From 2-01-FULL-45-10 sp964450115 (lineage in GTDB: Bacteria > Omnitrophota > Gorgyraeia > 2-01-FULL-45-10), in assembly GCA_964450115.1 (NCBI GenBank), contig CAYVCD010000048.1, positions 1-9,695 on the forward strand: DNA of 9,695 nt, read 5' to 3'. Under the pieces are notes generated by a model. That model made no database searches. It had not been told where the DNA came from and saw nothing but the letters and a program-made list of their open reading frames with translations. The translations under genes were made by a program, and so were the position numbers. Positions 7,397-9,695 of this stretch are shown one piece after another. Each line of letters starts with the position of its first letter. Within the stretch, counting starts at the first letter, position 1.

Positions 7397-7641
7397 ATCT
7401 TATATACCGCGTCGTCCTTACGGACCTTTTGATCGACCTTTACACTGATGAGATCGCCGGCCTTTGCTTCCTGCGCGGGAACGCGATCTATCTGCATGGA
7501 GGATATGTCCTGCACGAAATCTGATGTGCTGCCTTTTATATGTATCCTATCCCCCACCTTCAGCGCGTCGGTCAACTTGATCATGCTTACGCTGATATTG
7601 CCGAAAAAATGGTCTACAGACCCTATCTGCTTCTCTTCCAT
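7393..7641 (-). CDS. Small translation elongation factor-like protein (EF-Tu domain 2-like)
   Basis: The 82-residue product is a single beta-barrel of the EF-Tu domain 2 type: KQIGSVDHFFGNISVSMIKL, then LKVGDRIHIKG, DFVQDISSMQID and a terminal AKAGDLISVKV...KDDAVYKI. Such stand-alone proteins are found in diverse bacteria and archaea and are annotated as translation elongation factor-like; the same barrel is also found at the end of U32 peptidases. The biochemical role is unknown. An in-frame GTG at 7653 extends the frame by four codons, but GGAGG (7647-7651) lies five bases before the ATG at 7641, so the ATG is the likely start. There is a 60-base gap upstream with a possible promoter. The stop overlaps the next gene by four bases. 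Confidence 0.87.
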   Translation of the reverse strand: MEEKQIGSVDHFFGNISVSMIKLTDALKVGDRIHIKGSTSDFVQDISSMQIDRVPAQEAKAGDLISVKVDQKVRKDDAVYKI

Positions 7642-7662
7642 AAACACCTCCACTATGGTATT

Positions 7663-7690
7663 AGTTTATCACGAATCGCCGAAAATGCAA
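7663..7690 (-). promoter_or_regulatory. Possible internal promoter upstream of the EF-like gene
   Basis: In the 60-base gap after the DUF4405-like gene the minus strand reads TTGCAT (7685-7690), a 16-base spacer and TAAACT (7663-7668). Each hexamer matches the sigma70 consensus at four positions. A start around 7656 would give a leader of only about 15 nt before the ATG at 7641, including its GGAGG. This is the only long intergenic gap between 8930 and 2909, which adds weight, but the match is moderate. Confidence 0.42.
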
Positions 7691-7701
7691 AGGAGGTACC
7701 C

Positions 7702-7938
7702 CTATTTTCTTTTCAGGATATTCGCCCTTATCAATCCCCAATTAAATAATAGATGCACTAAGACGAGTACTACGAAGATAAATCCGTTGTATTCGTGCAT
7801 CTCAAATAAGATACCTGATATGCCCAATTGCCTCAAAAGACCCTTAAAGAATACCATTCCGATCACGGTAATAAACTGTACTAAAAATGATATCGCCAAC
7901 AATACGGTAGCCGCCTTGAACAACTTTGCCCTATTCAT
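7702..7938 (-). CDS. Two-helix membrane protein, DUF4405-like
   Basis: The 78-residue product has two predicted transmembrane segments (about 9-30 and 51-68). The second half reads FEMHEYNGFIFVVLVLVHLLFNWGLIR, the DUF4405-type pattern with His48 and His62 spaced along a helix. Related families use such histidines to bind haem in cytochrome b561/formate dehydrogenase gamma-like proteins; haem binding here is inference. A GTG at 7944 is in frame, but the ATG at 7938 is preceded by GAGGTGATC, fully complementary to the usual 16S rRNA 3' end, with five bases between GAGG and ATG, so the ATG is preferred. The upstream gene's TGA lies inside that ribosome binding site. Confidence 0.75.
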   Translation of the reverse strand: MNRAKLFKAATVLLAISFLVQFITVIGMVFFKGLLRQLGISGILFEMHEYNGFIFVVLVLVHLLFNWGLIRANILKRK

Positions 7939-7947
7939 GATCACCTC
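7939..7947 (-). promoter_or_regulatory. Ribosome binding site deciding the DUF4405-like start
   Basis: The nine bases GAGGTGATC on the minus strand match the complement of the conserved bacterial 16S rRNA tail (GATCACCTC). They directly precede the ATG at 7938 and contain the TGA stop of the upstream gene (7941-7943). The annotated alternative GTG (7944) would fall inside this site. Confidence 0.7.
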
Positions 7948-8366
7948 TTAGTCACCTCAAAATACCAGCTGTCATACTGGCTCCAAACCATGGTCTTTGC
8001 GTCCCGCTGTTTCACGTACCATCTGTATCTGGCGCCAGGCTCAAATTTATCCGACGGCACTTCTGCGCGGAATGTCCTTGCGTCTATTGTTTGGCTGGAT
8101 ACTTGCATATAGCCATCGCCCTTGAGCAGGACAAACTTATAGGTCTCTCTGTTACCGCTCGGTATCGGCACCATCTGCCACTCGAAGACTATTCTATCCT
8201 TGCCCTCTAGGCCCAATACGGATCCATCCGCGGGTTTGGTATAGATGACTTTCGGCACAGAGCCGGAGTCGCCTTCCATGCCTCCGCCTATTCCGACAGC
8301 CAGAGAAGGGGCCAGAAGAAATATCGCCAATAGCAATATTTTGCGGCCCGACTTTTTAATTTTCAC
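7941..8366 (-). CDS. Exported Ig/Fn3-like protein, unknown
   Basis: The 141-residue product has a signal peptide (MKIKKSGRK then a hydrophobic run to about residue 25) and a mature domain of about 100 residues. This looks like a fibronectin type III or Ig-like beta-sandwich: KPADGSVL, a strand ending IVFEW, YKFVLLKGDG, then FEPGARYRWYVKQRD and YDSWYFEV. The W...Y...YRWYV pattern is common in Fn3-like modules that begin after an exported N-terminus. The start is GTG at 8366, overlapping the response-regulator gene by 11 bases; GGGGG lies seven bases upstream. An ATT six bases downstream with AGGTGAAA before it is a less likely alternative. No function can be assigned; the likely location is periplasm or outer membrane. 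Confidence 0.72.
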   Translation of the reverse strand: MKIKKSGRKILLLAIFLLAPSLAVGIGGGMEGDSGSVPKVIYTKPADGSVLGLEGKDRIVFEWQMVPIPSGNRETYKFVLLKGDGYMQVSSQTIDARTFRAEVPSDKFEPGARYRWYVKQRDAKTMVWSQYDSWYFEVTKR

Positions 8367-8730
8367 CTATCAGCCCCCTGATCTTCAATAAAAGCTCGCT
8401 AAATTCAAAAGGTTTTACGACGTAATCATTCGCGCCGCATTCTTTTGCGATCTTCATATCGTCGGGAGCGGATCTCGCAGTAAGAGCGATGATAGCAATA
8501 CCTGCAAATTTTTTGTCGCTCTTCACCATACTGCAGACCCAAAACCCGTCCATCTCGGGTATCATCAGGTCAAGAAGGATGAGGTCGGGTGAGCGCGTAC
8601 GCGCAAGCCTATAGCCTTCTTTTCCATCCTCCGCGCATAAAACTTCATATCCGTGCTTCTCTAGATGCATCTTTAATAGAGAAGCTGCATCGGGCTCATC
8701 CTCTATTATAAGTATCTTTTTTTTTATCAA
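8356..8730 (-). CDS. Single-domain response regulator (CheY-like receiver)
   Basis: The 124-residue product is one receiver domain with no output domain. All key residues are present: acidic pair Glu10-Asp11, phosphoacceptor Asp54 in LILLDLMIPEMDG, Thr84 in ALTA and Lys106 in VVKPFE. Such stand-alone receivers pass phosphoryl groups or bind partner proteins; no histidine kinase lies in the window, so the partner is unknown. The start is TTG at 8730, because the frame has no ATG or GTG before the receiver motif and TTG gives the expected MIKKKILIIEDE. The PspC gene stop is four bases upstream, with AAGAG as a weak ribosome binding site. The first codons contain a run of nine adenines. It overlaps the next gene by 11 bases. 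Confidence 0.92.
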   Translation of the reverse strand: MIKKKILIIEDEPDAASLLKMHLEKHGYEVLCAEDGKEGYRLARTRSPDLILLDLMIPEMDGFWVCSMVKSDKKFAGIAIIALTARSAPDDMKIAKECGANDYVVKPFEFSELLLKIRGLIGEN

Positions 8731-8734
8731 AATA

Positions 8735-8929
8735 TCAGCTCTTACTCTTAGAATGCCGCGGGGAGATCATCCACAACGCCAAATACGTTATGACCGTGAA
8801 TCCACCCAATAGACCGCCAAGAATAAACAAGAGCCTGACAAAAGTCGAGTCAACATTAAAGTATTCGGCCAGCCCACCGCATACGCCGCCGATCTTTCTG
8901 TCGGTATCAGATAGATAGAATTTCTTCAT
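8735..8929 (-). CDS. PspC domain protein
   Basis: The 64-residue product is almost entirely one PspC domain: KKFYLSDTDRKIGGVCGGLAEYFNVDSTFVRLLFIL, then a Gly-rich hydrophobic segment (36-55) that spans the membrane and a short basic tail. PspC-like proteins sense or respond to inner-membrane stress in enterobacteria, but small stand-alone versions are widespread and mostly unstudied. The start is firm: GGGAGGAAT directly precedes the ATG, and this ribosome binding site overlaps the stop of the YHS gene, eight bases upstream. No pspA, pspB or pspF homologue is in the window, so a phage-shock function is not supported by context. Confidence 0.92.
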   Translation of the reverse strand: MKKFYLSDTDRKIGGVCGGLAEYFNVDSTFVRLLFILGGLLGGFTVITYLALWMISPRHSKSKS

Positions 8930-8937
8930 ATTCCTCC

Positions 8938-9231
8938 CTATTTTACTTTAGCGGAATATTTTTCCGGCTCGGCATTGAAGTCTTTTATGCATGCCGGGCA
9001 GCAAAGATTGTATACTTTGCCTTTATACTCCGCGGTCACGCGGTCCTTCATATCGACCTTCTCTCCGGTTACCGGACATATGGTATTATTGACATTCATT
9101 AATGCCTCTTTGCCCTTTTTGGCCACAGCAGCATCGCCTGATCCGCATGATCCGCATGATCCGCACATAGCAAAAAGGGATCCGCACAGAAAGACTGACG
9201 CTATCATCAATACCGCTATCTTCTTTGACAT
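8938..9231 (-). CDS. Exported YHS-domain protein with Cys-Gly-Ser repeat
   Basis: The 97-residue product has a signal peptide (hydrophobic 5-20, likely cleavage after LFA at 21), then C23-G-S-C26-G-S-C29-G-S, a Lys-rich linker and a C-terminal YHS domain (about 50-95): ICPVTGEKVD, EYKGKVYNLCCPAC and FNAEPEKY. YHS domains bind metal through cysteines; here C52, C77, C78 and C81 are available, and the CGS tract could give a second thiol or metal site. A role in periplasmic metal handling or redox is inference. The start has AAGGAGGGG just upstream. The gene follows the rRNA terminator and has its own promoter. A further CGS lies inside the signal peptide (16-18). Confidence 0.88.
   Translation of the reverse strand: MSKKIAVLMIASVFLCGSLFAMCGSCGSCGSGDAAVAKKGKEALMNVNNTICPVTGEKVDMKDRVTAEYKGKVYNLCCPACIKDFNAEPEKYSAKVK
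9139..9165 (-). repeat. Three perfect 9-nt tandem repeats in the YHS gene
   Basis: The plus strand shows TGATCCGCA three times in a row without a mismatch. On the coding strand each unit is TGCGGATCA, encoding Cys-Gly-Ser, so copy-number change by slippage keeps the frame. A related TGCGGATCC lies 14 bases further right (9180-9188) in the signal peptide region. Confidence 0.9.
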
Positions 9232-9255
9232 AGCCCCTCCTTTTATATTTTCATA

Positions 9256-9285
9256 ATTATACTACCCAAATGGCATGAAAGTCGA
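9256..9285 (-). promoter_or_regulatory. Promoter of the YHS-PspC-response regulator unit
   Basis: On the minus strand there is a perfect -10 TATAAT (9256-9261) with an 18-base spacer from TCGACT (9280-9285), which matches the -35 consensus at four of six bases. It starts three bases after the U-run of the rRNA terminator and leaves a leader of about 18-20 nt before the ATG at 9231, carrying AAGGAGG. Confidence 0.62.
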
Positions 9286-9288
9286 CAT

Positions 9289-9324
9289 AAAAAAGCGCGC
9301 TGTGACAAACGTCACAACGCGCTT
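9289..9324 (-). terminator. Intrinsic terminator of the rRNA operon
   Basis: A 14-base-pair stem (arms 9293-9306 and 9311-9324) with a four-base loop is followed on the minus strand by six T residues (9289-9294, sharing the last two stem pairs). At the one imperfect position (9300/9317) the minus-strand RNA forms a G-U pair, whereas the plus-strand RNA would have a C-A mismatch. This confirms that the terminator serves minus-strand transcription coming from the 5S gene. Confidence 0.92.
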
Positions 9325-9332
9325 AATATTAA

Positions 9333-9449
9333 CCCTGCACTGGTCTACTCTCCCAGTCAGTTGCCCGACAAGTACCATCAACGCTGGAGGGCTTAACTTC
9401 CGTATTCGGAATGGGAACGGGTGTGGCCCCTCCGCTCTAAAGCACAGGG
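9333..9449 (-). rRNA. rrf: 5S ribosomal RNA
   Basis: The minus strand shows the typical 5S core: AGCGGAGGGGCCACACCCG, TCCCATTCCGAATACGG, AAGTTAAGCCCTCCAGCG, GATGGTACT and GGGAGAGTAG. The ends were set by the terminal helix, where CCCTGTGCT at the 5' end pairs with AGTGCAGGG at the 3' end over nine pairs with two G-U wobbles, giving about 117 nt. It lies downstream of the 23S gene and directly before the terminator. End positions may be off by one to three bases. Confidence 0.96.
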
Positions 9450-9581
9450 AAATTTTCTATCGCTTCATACGGAAAATTCCGCGAAGCGATTAAATCTGTA
9501 ACAACCCATAATAACATCACAACACAACATTTACTTTAAGCAAATAGAGCTTCGACCATAATGAATACAGATTAATATAAA
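9450..9581 (-). other. 23S-5S rRNA internal spacer with hairpin
   Basis: This AT-rich spacer of about 130 nt has no tRNA gene. It contains an inverted repeat next to the 5S 5' end: ATCGCTTC (9459-9466) and GAAGCGAT (9483-9490), with an inner stem CGGAA/TTCCG (9470-9481). The arm lies about ten bases from the mature 5S end and is a plausible processing stem, which is inference. Confidence 0.75.
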
Positions 9582-9695
9582 ATGGTCAAGCCTGACGACG
9601 GATTAGTACAGCTAAACTGAAAGCCTTACGGCTCTTACATTTGCTGCCTATCAACCTTGTAGTCTCCAAGGCGTCTTCAGGGATATCTATTCTCG
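9582..9695 (-). rRNA. rrl: 23S ribosomal RNA, 3' end (partial)
   Basis: The minus strand carries the conserved 3' region of 23S rRNA: GACTACAAGGTTGATAGGC, a variable hairpin with AAGAGCCGTAAGGCTTT, then TTTAGCTGTACTAAT and a final CAGGCTTGACCA that would pair with the 5' end of the gene. The gene continues past the right edge. The 3' end is set just after the CTTGACCA segment and is uncertain by a few bases. Confidence 0.95.

Noticed and set aside
7642..7653. GTG start at 7653 for the EF-like gene
   Set aside because: The GTG would lie within and before the GGAGG that serves the ATG at 7641, and family members begin close to the KQIGSV segment.
7448..7951. Plus-strand open frame of 167 codons
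   Set aside because: It is antisense to the EF-like and DUF4405-like genes and crosses the promoter gap; no start signal and no recognisable domain.
8735..8929. Phage-shock operon
   Set aside because: Only a small PspC-domain protein is present; no pspA, pspB or pspF partner is in the window.
9275..9493. Plus-strand open frame of 72 codons
   Set aside because: It runs through the rRNA terminator and the 5S rRNA, so it cannot be a sensible protein gene.
9450..9581. Possible tRNA in the 23S-5S spacer
   Set aside because: The only structure is a hairpin with an inner stem; there is no T-loop GTTCGA-type motif or acceptor pairing.
1..9695. Defence island, prophage, transposon or CRISPR
   Set aside because: No integrase, transposase, terminal repeats, spacer-repeat array or toxin-antitoxin pair is visible, and all genes fit a compact vertically inherited layout.

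Overview
The window is a densely packed bacterial chromosome segment of roughly balanced GC in which every recognisable gene is on the minus strand, so it is read from right to left. Several products carry Sec-type signal peptides, and one resembles the outer-membrane assembly factor BamE, which suggests a diderm bacterium. The set of genes (stand-alone EF-like domain, EF-G2, YgiQ, YajQ, YjbQ and many small exported proteins) looks to me like an uncultivated PVC/Omnitrophota-type or similar lineage. That placement is inference with low confidence. I see no phage, transposon, CRISPR or toxin-antitoxin module and no sign of recent transfer.

Layout in the direction of transcription. (1) 9695-9333: the end of an rRNA operon, with the 3' end of 23S rRNA, a spacer of about 130 nt holding a hairpin, a 5S rRNA with a clear terminal helix, and a strong intrinsic terminator. 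(2) 9285-7702: a promoter directly after the terminator, then an exported YHS-domain protein with a Cys-Gly-Ser repeat, a PspC-domain protein, a single-domain response regulator, an exported Ig/Fn3-like protein and a two-helix DUF4405-like membrane protein. (3) 7690-2909: a possible internal promoter, then a small EF-Tu-domain-2-like protein, a 70-residue exported protein, a BamE-like protein, YajQ, a YwqK/MORN-like exported protein, YjbQ, two tandem paralogous exported proteins and a YgiQ-type radical SAM protein. (4) 2903-1: a near-consensus promoter, then an EF-G2-type GTPase, YebC and the start of RuvC.

Most genes abut or overlap by one to eleven bases (TAATG, ATGA and similar junctions), so each block is probably one polycistronic mRNA with translational coupling. 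Block 4 is a coherent translation/repair unit: EF-G2 and YebC/TACO1 both act on or near the ribosome, and RuvC is the Holliday-junction endonuclease. Block 3 mixes cytoplasmic proteins of poorly defined role with exported proteins that I cannot name.

Nothing in the window amounts to a clear new system. The points most worth following are the EF-G2-YebC coupling, the tandem exported paralogues, the 9-nt repeat that builds a Cys-Gly-Ser tract in the YHS protein, and a possible sequestered ribosome binding site in front of the EF-like gene. Four starts need care: two can be moved to a downstream ATG on Shine-Dalgarno evidence, one is chosen mainly on its TGATG junction, and one gene uses TTG.
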